Origin: UMGS1696 sp964621755
GTDB taxonomy: Bacteria; Bacillota; Clostridia; Oscillospirales; CAG-272
Length of the DNA: 64,000 bases
Assembly: GCA_964621755.1 (NCBI GenBank)
Contig: CAZUPI010000010.1
Coordinates: 6,715-70,714, forward strand
Direction: 5' to 3'
In this document: one piece after another, positions 25,950 through 35,480 of the stretch
Numbering within the stretch: the first letter of the stretch is position 1
Layout: every line of letters begins with the position of its first letter
Notes under the pieces: generated by a model
What the model saw: only the letters and a program-made list of their open reading frames with translations
Told to the model about the DNA's origin: nothing
Database searches by the model: none
Translations under genes and position numbers: made by a program

Positions 25950-28900
25950 ATGAATAAGGTGAATTTTCCCTTTAGAAAATCCGTCGCTGCACTGGCGCTG
26001 TCGGTAGCGCTGATGTGCGGGTCCATCATGGGGTGCGAAAAAACGCAGCCGATTTCCCCCACTTCGAGCGATAGTGCGGTAACCGATTTATCTTCATCGG
26101 ATACTGTCGTTGAAAACGAGCCTGCTGCAGTCGAAATAAAGCCGGATGGTTCGGTCGACAGCGATGCGGACAGTATTGATGGCATTACCATCCGTTCCGC
26201 TGCCGAACTTGTCAAAATCGGGCAGAGCGCAAAGTATCCGCTCGACGGCGACTATGTTCTCGTTGCGGATATCGATTTGACCGGCACCGCTTTTAGCCCA
26301 ATCGGGGGTGCTGCGAGTGAAAGCGGCATCGTTGAGGGAAACAACGTTTTCACCGGAACCTTTGACGGCCGTGGACATACTATTATGGGGTTGAATATCA
26401 ACGTAAGCGCTACGAACCGCGTTCATGTTGGTATGTTCGCCTCGGTTGGCTCGAAGAATAAAGATGACCCGGCAATCATCAAAAACCTCATTCTCAAAGA
26501 TGTTTCCATAAAAGGAGACGCAAAGGGAGTCGCTACCTATGCCGTACTTTGCGGACAGGTTTCCGGAAACGTAGTTATCGATAACATTTCCATTATCTCC
26601 GGAGAAGTAAACGTAGAAAACACCTCCGGTGATATTCTCGGTATCGCGTCGCTCATCGGTCAGTGCCGCACCGAGACCAGCACGGGCTGCTCCAACGAAA
26701 CCATTCATATATCGAATATTTTTACCAATGTTGAAATAAACGGCGACAATAACGGCAACGCAAATTATACCAGCGGCCTAATCGGGCGGATACGCGCCTC
26801 CAATCTCGGTACTTTGTCGAATGTTCTCCAGCTTGGCACAGTGACCCATGAGGGCGGCGCAGGCAACGCAATAACGTCAGGCGACTCTGGTGTGAACAAG
26901 CTTGAAAACGTGTACTACCTTGCCGGATGCGGAAGTGAATACCGCGGCATTGGTCAGGCGAAATCATACGAATCCCTGTGCGGCGGCAACCTCCGGCTTG
27001 ATGAAGCCTACTGGCACATTGAGGAAGGCTTGTACCCCCTGCCGATTGATACATATGAAAGTCCCTTGTTCTCCGTTCTCGATTTTGTGACCGTGACCCT
27101 CGCCGATGGCGAAACAGCGGATAAGGTAGAATCCAACTTTACTTTAGTAGATGAAGTCATGGGTAAGACCATCACATGGAAGTCCAGTGACGAGAACATT
27201 GTGAAAATCAGCGGCAAAAACGCGATTGTCACAAAGCCGGACTTCGGCTATGCAGATGTGAAAATCACCGCGCGTGCCGACGGCATTATGAAGTCTTACG
27301 ACCTCCGCGTATTTTCAGGCGTGGTGGGTTCGATTGAGCGGGACGGCGATACCTTGCGGGCAGTGAACTATCCCGACGGCGTGACGTTCAAATGGATTGT
27401 CAAGAATGCGGCAACCGGTGCAACTGTCGGAACAGCATCCGGCAAAGAGGGTACCTATGCGCTGACTTCGAAAGATGAGAACGGCATGGTTACGCTTCAT
27501 GTGGAAGGATATGACGATGCGGTATACTACAACAGCAACATTCCGACGATTTATGTGACCAGCAATACAGAATTTTACGAAGTATCAAAAGGCAGCTATT
27601 CCAGCGCAAATATGCAGATTGTGACAACCTCGGATTATGCGGACACCTCGTATAATGGAGCAATTGAGATAAAACTCCGCGGTAATTCCACAGCTTATCA
27701 GGCAAAGCGTCCGTTCAAGATTAAGCTTGGCACAAAGACCGACCTGTTTGGCATGGGAGAAAACAAGCACTGGTGTCTCCTTGCCAATACCTTTGACCGT
27801 TCAAACCTCAGAAACAAGCTGTCCTACGATTTTAGCATGAACCTTGGACTGTCCGGCTGTGAGTCAATGTTTGTAAACCTCATTTTCAACGGCGAGTATT
27901 ACGGTTTATATGAATTCACAGAAGCGATCCGCATTTCGGATGGACGGGTCGGGATATTCAACTGGGAAGACGAAGCAGAGGATGTAGCGAAAGCAATATA
28001 CAAGAAGGAAGGGCTCACCACAACGGAGCGTGACGAACTGGAAGAGCGTTTGACACGTGACCTGTCGTGGATCACGAGCGGCGAATTCGAGGGCTATGTC
28101 ATTTCTGATTATGTAGACACTTCCGGATATGACATTACGGGCGGTTATCTCATTGAAGACGACTTCTACTACGATGAGGTGACAAAGTTTACCACAACGA
28201 ACGATATGAAGCTGATGCTTAAGAATCCCGAATATTTGGTGACTAACACAGAGATGATGGCATACTTGAAGGATTACATTCAGGATATGGAGGATGCAAT
28301 CTACTCTCCGAACCGACTGAACGCGGATGGGAAGCACTATTCAGAATATATGGATGTTTCTTCGTTCATCGATTTCTGGATGGTCAACTCGGTCTTCAAG
28401 AATGTTGAGCTTTTGTATAAGAGCTGCTATATGTATAAGGATATTGGCGGCGGACTTATCACATGGGGACCGGTTTGGGATATGGACTGGGCTGCCGGAA
28501 ACCATGTGAATCTCGACAGCACGAGCAGCAACTACAAGACATGGAAGCAGGGACAGAGCCAGGACCGCGAATATTGGTACAAGGCATTGTACAACGACCC
28601 ATGGTTTGTTCTTCAGATCTATGAGCGTTGGGGCGAGATTCAGGATAAGCTCGACAACATCATCACAGAGCTGGATGTATGGAATGAGCAGATAAGCGCA
28701 TCCGCTGCGGTAGACAACAAACGCTGGGGATATGACTGGACATATGACAAAGAAGCAAGCACGCTTAGAGAATGGCTTGTCAACAGGATTGGTTGGATGG
28801 ACGAGCAGATGGAATCGCCGACGACTCTTATCGAATCGCTGGAATACTACCAGAAGTCGAAGAACATCGGCATTACAGGCCTGTATGAGGGTACTGATTA

Positions 28901-29165
28901 TTACGATTTATACATCACCATCATCGGCGACAAAATCAAATCCGCAGATATTCTGATAAATGGTGAGGTAGTCCGTACCGAGGAACTCCAGAACGGCGAC
29001 AAAATCCGCATCACTGCATCAGAACTCCGCGGCGCCGGCCTTTACAATTCTATTGAGCTTCTCACAAAGGACGAAAACGGCAATTACATCACGGTCCGTA
29101 AGCGTTCGGGACAGAATGGCGCCTCCATCATGGAGTCTACGTATATCTATTTGATGGGAAAGTAA
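25950..29165 (+). CDS. Large CotH-family surface lipoprotein with GLUG and Ig-like regions
   Basis: A 1071-residue surface lipoprotein. The ATG at 25950 (not the upstream in-frame ATG at 25908) follows CCGGAGG and yields a signal ending SIMGC (lipobox). Next come a Ser/Thr/Asp-rich linker, a repetitive region with the GLUG-like GTFDGRGHTIMGLN (about 145) found in adhesins, an atrophied bacterial Ig-like domain (about 375-460, ITWKSSDENIVKISG), and the CotH domain with LRGNS (about 575) and WGPVWDMDWAAGN (about 839-851). A beta-rich tail closes the protein. Probably an extracellular atypical kinase or glycan-associated surface protein. A paralogue of the CotH gene at 12.4 kb. Confidence 0.87.
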   Translation: MNKVNFPFRKSVAALALSVALMCGSIMGCEKTQPISPTSSDSAVTDLSSSDTVVENEPAAVEIKPDGSVDSDADSIDGITIRSAAELVKIGQSAKYPLDGDYVLVADIDLTGTAFSPIGGAASESGIVEGNNVFTGTFDGRGHTIMGLNINVSATNRVHVGMFASVGSKNKDDPAIIKNLILKDVSIKGDAKGVATYAVLCGQVSGNVVIDNISIISGEVNVENTSGDILGIASLIGQCRTETSTGCSNETIHISNIFTNVEINGDNNGNANYTSGLIGRIRASNLGTLSNVLQLGTVTHEGGAGNAITSGDSGVNKLENVYYLAGCGSEYRGIGQAKSYESLCGGNLRLDEAYWHIEEGLYPLPIDTYESPLFSVLDFVTVTLADGETADKVESNFTLVDEVMGKTITWKSSDENIVKISGKNAIVTKPDFGYADVKITARADGIMKSYDLRVFSGVVGSIERDGDTLRAVNYPDGVTFKWIVKNAATGATVGTASGKEGTYALTSKDENGMVTLHVEGYDDAVYYNSNIPTIYVTSNTEFYEVSKGSYSSANMQIVTTSDYADTSYNGAIEIKLRGNSTAYQAKRPFKIKLGTKTDLFGMGENKHWCLLANTFDRSNLRNKLSYDFSMNLGLSGCESMFVNLIFNGEYYGLYEFTEAIRISDGRVGIFNWEDEAEDVAKAIYKKEGLTTTERDELEERLTRDLSWITSGEFEGYVISDYVDTSGYDITGGYLIEDDFYYDEVTKFTTTNDMKLMLKNPEYLVTNTEMMAYLKDYIQDMEDAIYSPNRLNADGKHYSEYMDVSSFIDFWMVNSVFKNVELLYKSCYMYKDIGGGLITWGPVWDMDWAAGNHVNLDSTSSNYKTWKQGQSQDREYWYKALYNDPWFVLQIYERWGEIQDKLDNIITELDVWNEQISASAAVDNKRWGYDWTYDKEASTLREWLVNRIGWMDEQMESPTTLIESLEYYQKSKNIGITGLYEGTDYYDLYITIIGDKIKSADILINGEVVRTEELQNGDKIRITASELRGAGLYNSIELLTKDENGNYITVRKRSGQNGASIMESTYIYLMGK

Positions 29166-29220
29166 TGGAAGACGCAAAGGGGCTGTCCCAAAACCTTGCC
29201 GGAGAACCTTTTTCAGAAAA

Positions 29221-29250
29221 TAGGGGGAATTTTCGAACAAATTCCCCCTA
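29221..29250. terminator. Hairpin between CotH and mazF
   Basis: TAGGGGGAATTT pairs with AAATTCCCCCTA around a six-base loop, between convergent genes; probably a shared terminator. Confidence 0.7.
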
Positions 29251-29261
29251 AAATATTTCCG

Positions 29262-29624
29262 TTATACTTCCACATTCTCTGTTCGCAGACCAAGGCTGAT
29301 GGTGATAGCATCATCTACAGCGGTCATGGTTTTGTGGTCGAGGTGACCCATTTTTTCCCCGAGCCGTTGTTTGTCTATAGTACGTACTTGTTCGAGCAGG
29401 ATTACCGAATCTTTTTGCAGTCCGACCTGGTCTGCATATATGTCTATATGTGTCGGCAGCTTCGCTTTGCCCATCCTGCTGGTTATGGCTGCCGCTATGA
29501 CTGTCGGACTGTATTTGTTGCCAACGTCATTTTGTACGATTAGCACCGGTCTGACTCCGCCCTGTTCACTTCCGACTACCGGACTGAGGTCAGCATAGTA
29601 AATATCGCCCCGCCTGATTGTCAA
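29262..29624 (-). CDS. MazF/NdoA-type mRNA interferase toxin
   Basis: A 120-residue MazF/PemK toxin, an endoribonuclease that cuts mRNA at short sequences. It shows the family start RRGDIYYADLSPVVGSEQGG (Gly/Arg active-site loop), RPVLIVQNDVGN and AAITS, and LLEQVRTIDKQRL near residue 85. Very close in form to the single-copy NdoA/EndoA of Firmicutes. It starts at a TTG (29624) behind AAAGGA. A recognisable MazE/NdoAI antitoxin gene is not found beside it; only an uncertain 58-residue frame lies upstream. Confidence 0.93.
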   Translation of the reverse strand: MTIRRGDIYYADLSPVVGSEQGGVRPVLIVQNDVGNKYSPTVIAAAITSRMGKAKLPTHIDIYADQVGLQKDSVILLEQVRTIDKQRLGEKMGHLDHKTMTAVDDAITISLGLRTENVEV

Positions 29625-29662
29625 TTTGATTCATTCCTTTCAATATACGAGAGGTTTCTCTC

Positions 29663-29839
29663 TCACTTCCGGTTATAGTATTGGCTGCGGCCGCTCACTT
29701 TAAACACACCCTCCGCGAAAATTTTACCGCATGCCCTTCTGGTTTCAGTATATTCCGCATCCGCGCGACTTGTGAACTCAGCAGAAGAGAGGACAGCGGC
29801 TCCGCAAAATTCCAGGCTTACATATAAAACAAATCTCAT
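29663..29839 (-). CDS. Possible small ORF upstream of mazF
   Basis: A 58-codon frame starting MRFVLYVSLEFCGAAVL and ending GRSQYYNRK, 38 bases before the mazF start on the same strand, where an antitoxin would be expected. It does not resemble the ribbon-helix-helix or AbrB-fold antitoxins, and no clear ribosome site precedes it. It may be a chance frame. Confidence 0.25.
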   Translation of the reverse strand: MRFVLYVSLEFCGAAVLSSAEFTSRADAEYTETRRACGKIFAEGVFKVSGRSQYYNRK

Positions 29840-29919
29840 AGCTCAAAAGGGCTTTGAAACTTACGTAGTAACTCTCGAAAAAGTGAACCTTGCTGCCGTG
29901 TGAATCCCCGGAAAATGTA

Positions 29920-29948
29920 TTGCCAAACGGAATAAGTTAGTATATAAT
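29920..29948 (+). promoter_or_regulatory. murD promoter
   Basis: TTGCCA (29920-29925) and TATAAT (29943-29948), 17-base spacing, 40 bases before the ATG. Confidence 0.65.
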
Positions 29949-29988
29949 ATGTATAAGATAACCATATCACCATTATACGGAGATTTCA

Positions 29989-31413
29989 ATGAAAATATCG
30001 CTTCATGAACTTTTCCGCGGCAAATCCGTTTCGCTCCTTGGTGCGGGCGTTTCGAATATGCCGCTCGCCGGTCTCGTCGCCTCCTCCGCAGCGCGCCTGA
30101 CCGTGCGCGATAAAAAATCCCCCGCCGAATTAGGCGAAAACGCCGTGCAGATTGAAAAACTCGGCGCGTCACTTATCACCGGTGAAAACTACCTCAAAAA
30201 TATCGATGAGGATATCGTCTTCCGCTCTCCCGGCATCCGCCCTGACCTGCCTGAGCTTGCCGCAGCGACCGCGCGTGGGACAAATCTTACTTCGGAAATG
30301 GAGCTTTTCCTTTCGCTGCACCCCTGCTCGGTTTACGCAATAACCGGAAGCGACGGAAAAACCACTACCACTACACTGACCTCCCTTATGCTGGAAGCTG
30401 GAATCGGTGACGGACATGTGTTTCTCGGCGGTAATATCGGAGAACCGCTCCTGTATCGCTATCCGCTTATGAATGAAGCCGATGCGGTTGCAGTCGAGCT
30501 GTCGAGCTTCCAGCTTATGACTGTGGACGCGCCGATTGACGTCGCCGCAATCACGAATATTTCTCCGAACCATCTCAATTGGCACACATCCATGGACGAG
30601 TATATCATGGCGAAAAAACGGATTCTGAAGCATTGCGGGCGTGCGGTGCTGAATTATGATAACCAACTGACTCGTCAGGCGGCGCTCGAGATGCAAAAAA
30701 ACGATACACCGGTGACGTATTTCTCTCTTTCTCCTATACCGGATGGCGCCCTCCGCGCCATCGACAGCGCAGTATGGCTCGATACGGATGATGTGATTTA
30801 CTCCTATTTTCCCAATGAGGGCAAGCGCACGGTGATGCCGCGGCGCGATATCAGACTGCCAGGAATGCACAATACCGCAAACTATATGACCGCGATTGCA
30901 GTGACACACGGAAGAGTCTCATATGACGCGGTACGGAAAATTGCGCAAACGTTCGGCGGCGTTGAGCACCGTTTGGAATTTGTTCGCGAGGTCGGCGGGG
31001 TCACATACATCAACGGTTCGATTGACTCTTCTCCTACCCGTACCGCGGCGGCTCTGTCCGCTATAAACGACCGTCCCGTGGTGCTGATTGCAGGCGGGTA
31101 CGACAAGCACATCCCATATGAACCCCTTGCGGACGCGATATTCCACTCCTCTGTACACACACTTGTCCTGACCGGCGCAACCGCTGGAACGATTGAAAAA
31201 GCGGTCACAGAATCTCCGCTGTACGAGGAAGCGGTATCACGCGGGTTCCGGATAATAAAAAATCCGTCCTTTGACGGAGCGGCAGAGGATGCCAAAAACG
31301 CCGCAAGACCGGGCGATACGGTGATTTTGTCCCCCGCATCCGCATCCTTTGACGCCTTCCCAGACTTTATGGCGCGCGGACGGCATTTCAAGGAACTCGT
31401 AAACCGCTTCTGA
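29989..31413 (+). CDS. murD: UDP-N-acetylmuramoylalanine-D-glutamate ligase
   Basis: A 474-residue MurD, adding D-glutamate to UDP-MurNAc-L-Ala in peptidoglycan synthesis in the cytoplasm. The N-terminal Rossmann domain has LLGAGVSN; the central ATPase domain has GSDGKTTTTT (about 121-130), SSFQLM and ISPNHLNWH; the C-terminal domain carries the DSSPTRTAAAL motif (about 345). All Mur-ligase signatures are intact. Start: ATG behind CGGAG. It is not in the usual dcw cell-wall cluster but stands before three peptidase genes, about 54 bases from the first, so probably in one transcript. Confidence 0.95.
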   Translation: MKISLHELFRGKSVSLLGAGVSNMPLAGLVASSAARLTVRDKKSPAELGENAVQIEKLGASLITGENYLKNIDEDIVFRSPGIRPDLPELAAATARGTNLTSEMELFLSLHPCSVYAITGSDGKTTTTTLTSLMLEAGIGDGHVFLGGNIGEPLLYRYPLMNEADAVAVELSSFQLMTVDAPIDVAAITNISPNHLNWHTSMDEYIMAKKRILKHCGRAVLNYDNQLTRQAALEMQKNDTPVTYFSLSPIPDGALRAIDSAVWLDTDDVIYSYFPNEGKRTVMPRRDIRLPGMHNTANYMTAIAVTHGRVSYDAVRKIAQTFGGVEHRLEFVREVGGVTYINGSIDSSPTRTAAALSAINDRPVVLIAGGYDKHIPYEPLADAIFHSSVHTLVLTGATAGTIEKAVTESPLYEEAVSRGFRIIKNPSFDGAAEDAKNAARPGDTVILSPASASFDAFPDFMARGRHFKELVNRF

Positions 31414-31467
31414 GCACTGTAAGATAATAGATTCCCCGCAAATCCCATTCACATCAGGAGGAAAATC

Positions 31468-32511
31468 ATGCTTGAATACAAAACCTTGCTCCGGCAGCTG
31501 TGCGGGATTATGTCCATCTCCGGCTGCGAGCGCAGCGCCTTCGGTGAGGTAAAATCCCTCATCGGGGAGCACTTTGACGATATATACTGCGACGCTGCAC
31601 GGAATATCGTTCTTGTGAAAAAATCCACCAATCCGGGGGCCCCGCGTATCATGCTCGACGCGCATTTTGATGAGGTAGGCATGATAGTAAACGGCATCAC
31701 AGACGAAGGCTTTCTCCGTGTTGCACCGGTCGGCGGCATCGACAGACAGCTTCTTCCCGCGTCAGACGTCTGGGTCTACGCGGATACCAAGCTTTATGGC
31801 GTATTTGCCGCAATCCCGCCGCACCTTGTGAAGCCCGAGGAGAAAAACAAAACCCCCTCATGGGATGACCTTCTCATCGATATCGGATGCCGCACAAAAT
31901 CCGAAGCCGAAGAGCTTGTCAGAATCGGCACCCCTGTCGGCTACTATTATTCCGGTGATGACCTCCTCAACAACCGCATCACTGGCCGCGGCTTCGACGA
32001 CAAGGCTTGCGCTGCAGGACTCATTTGTGCTGTTGACCGCATTCCCACAAACGAGTTGGCTTTCGATGTGTACATCACACTCTCCTCTGGGGAAGAAGTC
32101 GGAGGAGAAGGGGCAAAATGCGCGGCTTATACGATTCAGCCGGAGCTTGCGGTCATCACCGACGTGAATTTCGCCCTCACTCCCGGCGTGTCCGCTGAGG
32201 AAGGCGGCAAGTTGGGCGGCGGACCAATGATTTCTCTCTCTGCCGTGACCGACCGCACACTTACCAAAGCGATTCTCTCCCTTGCGGACAAGGCTGAAAT
32301 CAAGACCACAAAAGTGGTGGAGTCCACTTCCACAGGAACGAATGCATCGTGCGTGTACTGTGTAAACGAGGGAATTCCGGTTGCCGTTGTGAGCCTTCCC
32401 TTGGCGGGCATGCACTCCTATAACGAATCACTCTCCCTCGACGACGCCGAAGCATTTCTTAAGCTCATCGGCGAAATTGTGAAGAATAAGGAAATTGGGG
32501 GAATAAAATAA
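31468..32511 (+). CDS. M42-family aminopeptidase/glucanase-like, copy 1
   Basis: A 347-residue M42 metallopeptidase (PepA/YsdC/FrvX group), a cobalt- or zinc-dependent aminopeptidase. Metal and catalytic positions: DAHFDEVG (His), DDKACAAG (Asp), SSGEEVGGEG (catalytic Glu pair), ITDVNFA (Asp) and LAGMHSYNE (His). The usual GGTDA loop is changed to GTNAS, so this copy may differ in substrate. Start: ATG behind AGGAGG. It overlaps the next paralogue (TAATG) and is translated with it. Confidence 0.88.
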   Translation: MLEYKTLLRQLCGIMSISGCERSAFGEVKSLIGEHFDDIYCDAARNIVLVKKSTNPGAPRIMLDAHFDEVGMIVNGITDEGFLRVAPVGGIDRQLLPASDVWVYADTKLYGVFAAIPPHLVKPEEKNKTPSWDDLLIDIGCRTKSEAEELVRIGTPVGYYYSGDDLLNNRITGRGFDDKACAAGLICAVDRIPTNELAFDVYITLSSGEEVGGEGAKCAAYTIQPELAVITDVNFALTPGVSAEEGGKLGGGPMISLSAVTDRTLTKAILSLADKAEIKTTKVVESTSTGTNASCVYCVNEGIPVAVVSLPLAGMHSYNESLSLDDAEAFLKLIGEIVKNKEIGGIK

Positions 32512-33611
32512 TGTCAAAATACGATAACTACACGCCTATAGACTTGCTTCACGAGCTTTCTCTTGCGTTTGGTCCGTCCGGATATGAGGGGGAAGTCGCA
32601 GGAATCATCAAAGAATTTGTGGCACCATACGCGGATGAAGTAACCTGTGACCGTCTCGGTTCCGTCATCGCGGTATACCGCCACGCCCACGAGTGCGCGC
32701 GGAATACCAACCTCGACGAAGAACCCATGACCGCAGAAGGAAAGCCGGAAATCGACCGCTTGCTGTTTGCCGCACATATGGACGAAGTGGGATTTATGAT
32801 AAAGTCAATTGACGGAGACGGATATCTCAAAATTGCGCCGCTTTCCGGAAAGGACCCGAAAACCCTCGCTGGACGAAACGTCTCCATAGGGGATGAAACG
32901 AAGCGCGTGAATGGCTATTTTGGCGTAAAACCGGCGCACCTTGGCGGCTCCGGCAGCTTCGATTCGCTCTATATCGACATCGGCGCGGCAAATAAGGAAG
33001 AGGCGGAAAAGTACGTATCCCCAGGAGACTTTGGCACCTATCGCTCCGATTTTGTCCAGTTCGGAAAGGGCATGATAAAGGGCAAAGCGCTCGACGACCG
33101 TCTTGGATGCACCGTACTGTGTATGCTGCTCAAGCGCCTGCGTGAGAATCAGGTGAAGCTGCCATATGACGTATATTTTGCGTTCACCGTCCGGGAGGAA
33201 ATCGGCGCGTCCGGCGCGATGACCGCGGCGAACAAGATTGCCCCCGACATGGCGATTGTAATAGAAGCAACCGCAGTCGACGGAACAAAAGGAGAGGACA
33301 AATACGGAAGCGTGGCCAAGCAGGGCTGCGGCGGATGTGTATCGTTTATGGACCGGAAAACGATTTACGACCGTGAGGTGTACGACTTTATTTTAGCGAC
33401 TGCGGAGAAGACCGGCATTCCCGTACAGCCAAAATGCTATGTGTCCGGCGGTAACGACGCGGGATACATCCATCATTCCGGCGTCGGCGTAAAGTGCGCG
33501 GCTATATCGGCTCCCGCGCGCTATATTCACACCGCGTCAAACGTAATCGCAGAAGCGGACATGCTGTCGGTCATCGACTTGGCATATGCGGTCATGATGG
33601 AAATGAAATAA
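32511..33611 (+). CDS. M42-family aminopeptidase, copy 2
   Basis: A 366-residue M42 metallopeptidase. Motifs: AAHMDEVGFM, LDDRLGC, TVREEIGASGA, GGNDAGYIH and the C-terminal PARYIHTA with the last His ligand. The family Asp that follows strand DV.. is replaced by Glu in IEATAVDGT, as in several family members. Start: ATG overlapping the copy 1 stop, behind GGGGGAA. The extra ~20 residues after the first beta domain (RHAHECARNTNLDEE) distinguish it from its neighbours. Confidence 0.9.
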   Translation: MSKYDNYTPIDLLHELSLAFGPSGYEGEVAGIIKEFVAPYADEVTCDRLGSVIAVYRHAHECARNTNLDEEPMTAEGKPEIDRLLFAAHMDEVGFMIKSIDGDGYLKIAPLSGKDPKTLAGRNVSIGDETKRVNGYFGVKPAHLGGSGSFDSLYIDIGAANKEEAEKYVSPGDFGTYRSDFVQFGKGMIKGKALDDRLGCTVLCMLLKRLRENQVKLPYDVYFAFTVREEIGASGAMTAANKIAPDMAIVIEATAVDGTKGEDKYGSVAKQGCGGCVSFMDRKTIYDREVYDFILATAEKTGIPVQPKCYVSGGNDAGYIHHSGVGVKCAAISAPARYIHTASNVIAEADMLSVIDLAYAVMMEMK

Positions 33612-33664
33612 GCAACCGGCGGGCCAATTTACAGGGCTGAATTCACAAAGAATGGGAGATAATT

Positions 33665-34660
33665 ATGTTTAATTTAACCAAAAAAATGATGAAACCCGTA
33701 TCGGTATCGGGACGTGAGAATGCCGTAGTCGGGGTGATAGCGGAAGAAATCGCACCGTTTGTCGATTCGCTGCGCACGGACGCGCTCGGGAATCTCATCG
33801 CATATAAAGCAGGGCACGGAGAAAATAAGAAGAAGGTCATGTTCGCTGCGCACATCGACGAAATTGGCTTTATCGTTACTTATATTGAGGAAAACGGTTT
33901 TCTACGGTTCAACACAATCGGGGGCATCAACTTCATGTCGGCGGCATTCACGCATGTGGTATTTGAGAACGGGATGCGGGGCGTCCTCGTTCCCGAAAGC
34001 GGCTCGAATGAAATGCGTCAGGATAAATTTGTCGTCGATATTGGCGCAAAAAATAAAAAGGACGCGGAACGCCGCGTAAAAATCGGTGATACCTTTGCGG
34101 TGGTATCGGACTTTGTAAAGCTGGCCGGAACGAGAGCAGCAGGACGCCCGCTTGACGACAGAATTGGGGCGGTGATTCTCATCGAAGCGGCAAAGTCGCT
34201 GAAAAATATCGAAATTGAGAATGATGTATATTTCTGTTTCACGGTCCAAGAGGAAGTCGGCTGCCGCGGCTCAAAGACAGCGGCATACGGCATCATGCCT
34301 GACATTGGCATTGCGCTTGACGTTACAGGAACGGGAGATACACAAGGCGCGTCCCCCATGGAAGTCAAACTCGGCGGCGGCGCCGCAATAAAAATCAAGG
34401 ACTCAAGCGTCATCTGCGACCGTACATTAGTCGAAAAAATGGTCAGCGTAGCCAAGACGGAACGCATCAGATACCAGCTTGAAATTCTCGCTGCAGGCGG
34501 TACCGATACCTCTTCTATGCAGCAAACAGGCGCAGGCTGCCTAGCAGGCTGCATCTCCATTCCCACACGTTATATCCATTCCACAGTTGAAACCGTCGAT
34601 ATGTCCGATGTTGCAGAATGCGTTAAGCTGACAGCAGCGCTGGCCAATACACAGTTCTAA
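33665..34660 (+). CDS. M42-family aminopeptidase, copy 3
   Basis: A 331-residue M42 metallopeptidase with the full set of residues: AAHIDEIGFIV, LDDRIGAVI, TVQEEVGCRGS, ALDVTGTGD, GGTDTSSMQ and PTRYIHSTVE. Start: ATG behind GGGAGA, 53 bases after copy 2. The three paralogues form a tandem set that probably degrades peptides of different size or charge to amino acids inside the cell. Confidence 0.92.
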   Translation: MFNLTKKMMKPVSVSGRENAVVGVIAEEIAPFVDSLRTDALGNLIAYKAGHGENKKKVMFAAHIDEIGFIVTYIEENGFLRFNTIGGINFMSAAFTHVVFENGMRGVLVPESGSNEMRQDKFVVDIGAKNKKDAERRVKIGDTFAVVSDFVKLAGTRAAGRPLDDRIGAVILIEAAKSLKNIEIENDVYFCFTVQEEVGCRGSKTAAYGIMPDIGIALDVTGTGDTQGASPMEVKLGGGAAIKIKDSSVICDRTLVEKMVSVAKTERIRYQLEILAAGGTDTSSMQQTGAGCLAGCISIPTRYIHSTVETVDMSDVAECVKLTAALANTQF

Positions 34661-34682
34661 GTTTTTGAGGGAATACGATACT

Positions 34683-34714
34683 TTAGGGGGTACTTTTGAA
34701 AAAGTACCCCCTAA
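34683..34714. terminator. Bidirectional hairpin terminator
   Basis: TTAGGGGGTACTTTT, two-base loop, AAAAGTACCCCCTAA: a 15-bp perfect stem between the convergent M42 copy 3 and YitT genes. Confidence 0.8.
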
Positions 34715-34748
34715 GAACCTTGTAAAACTTTTTAGGGTCGCATGCCGA

Positions 34749-35357
34749 TTATTTCTTTTGTACCCAGCCAATAATCTGACCGGATAGAATTACAGTCGGC
34801 AGGGAGTATATGATGCGTTTGAAGGGAATGTAGAGGAGGGATAGACTGAGTACGATGAGGTCGCTTGCAAGGTAAATCCATTGGATGCGCAGACCTGTCA
34901 GTTTGGATAGGCTCATCGCGAGAGCGTCGTCGCCTCCCGGAGCGCCGCCTTCTCTGACGCACAACCCGACGCCTACTCCTACGAATACTGCGCCGATGAG
35001 CGCGGCAGCAAGCGGCATTTCGGCAATCTGCGGATATATCGGCTCAAACTGTTCGAACACAGCGTAAAAGGAGGAAAAACCGACACACGCGACCGCAGAG
35101 TACAGCACAAATTCACGCCCGAGCGTGCGCCATCCGAGCGCGTAACATGCGACGTTCATGATAAATCCCGATATCGACGGAGAAATTCCGAATAGCTTGT
35201 CAAGCAGCAGCGTCAGCCCGAGGACTCCGCCTTCCGTCACGCCGGACAGCGAATGAATGTTGTATAACCCAAATGTCAATATCGCGCATCCGACCAATAT
35301 CACGATGCATGACTTAAGCTTCAAAATCGATATCGTTTTCCAAAATTTCTTTAGCAT
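34749..35357 (-). CDS. YitT/YczE-family membrane protein
   Basis: A 202-residue integral membrane protein with about five hydrophobic helices: CIVILVGCAILTFGLY, the GVTEGGVLGLTLLL loop-helix typical of the YitT (DUF161) family, then segments near 85-105, 110-130 (AALIGAVFVGVGVGL) and the end. GGAPGGDDALAM is a second family signature. Family members usually carry a C-terminal DUF2179 domain, which is absent here, so this is the short form. Its transport function is unknown. No operon partner. Confidence 0.82.
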   Translation of the reverse strand: MLKKFWKTISILKLKSCIVILVGCAILTFGLYNIHSLSGVTEGGVLGLTLLLDKLFGISPSISGFIMNVACYALGWRTLGREFVLYSAVACVGFSSFYAVFEQFEPIYPQIAEMPLAAALIGAVFVGVGVGLCVREGGAPGGDDALAMSLSKLTGLRIQWIYLASDLIVLSLSLLYIPFKRIIYSLPTVILSGQIIGWVQKK

Positions 35358-35433
35358 AACAAAAATAAGGATATCATAAGCTTAGACAGCCTACCATATC
35401 CATTCGCCCAACATAAAGTTTTTGAAAGGAGCG

Positions 35434-35465
35434 CGGGGAAAACTTTTTTCAAAAAGTTTTCCCCG
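35434..35465. terminator. Bidirectional hairpin terminator
   Basis: CGGGGAAAACTTTTT, loop TC, AAAAAGTTTTCCCCG: 15 perfect pairs at the 3' end of the aminotransferase gene. Confidence 0.8.
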
Positions 35466-35480
35466 TGAAACTTTACTCTA

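Noticed and set aside
29167..29190. GGGGCTGTCCCAAAA as a possible insertion-sequence end
   Set aside because: No matching inverted partner or transposase was found nearby.
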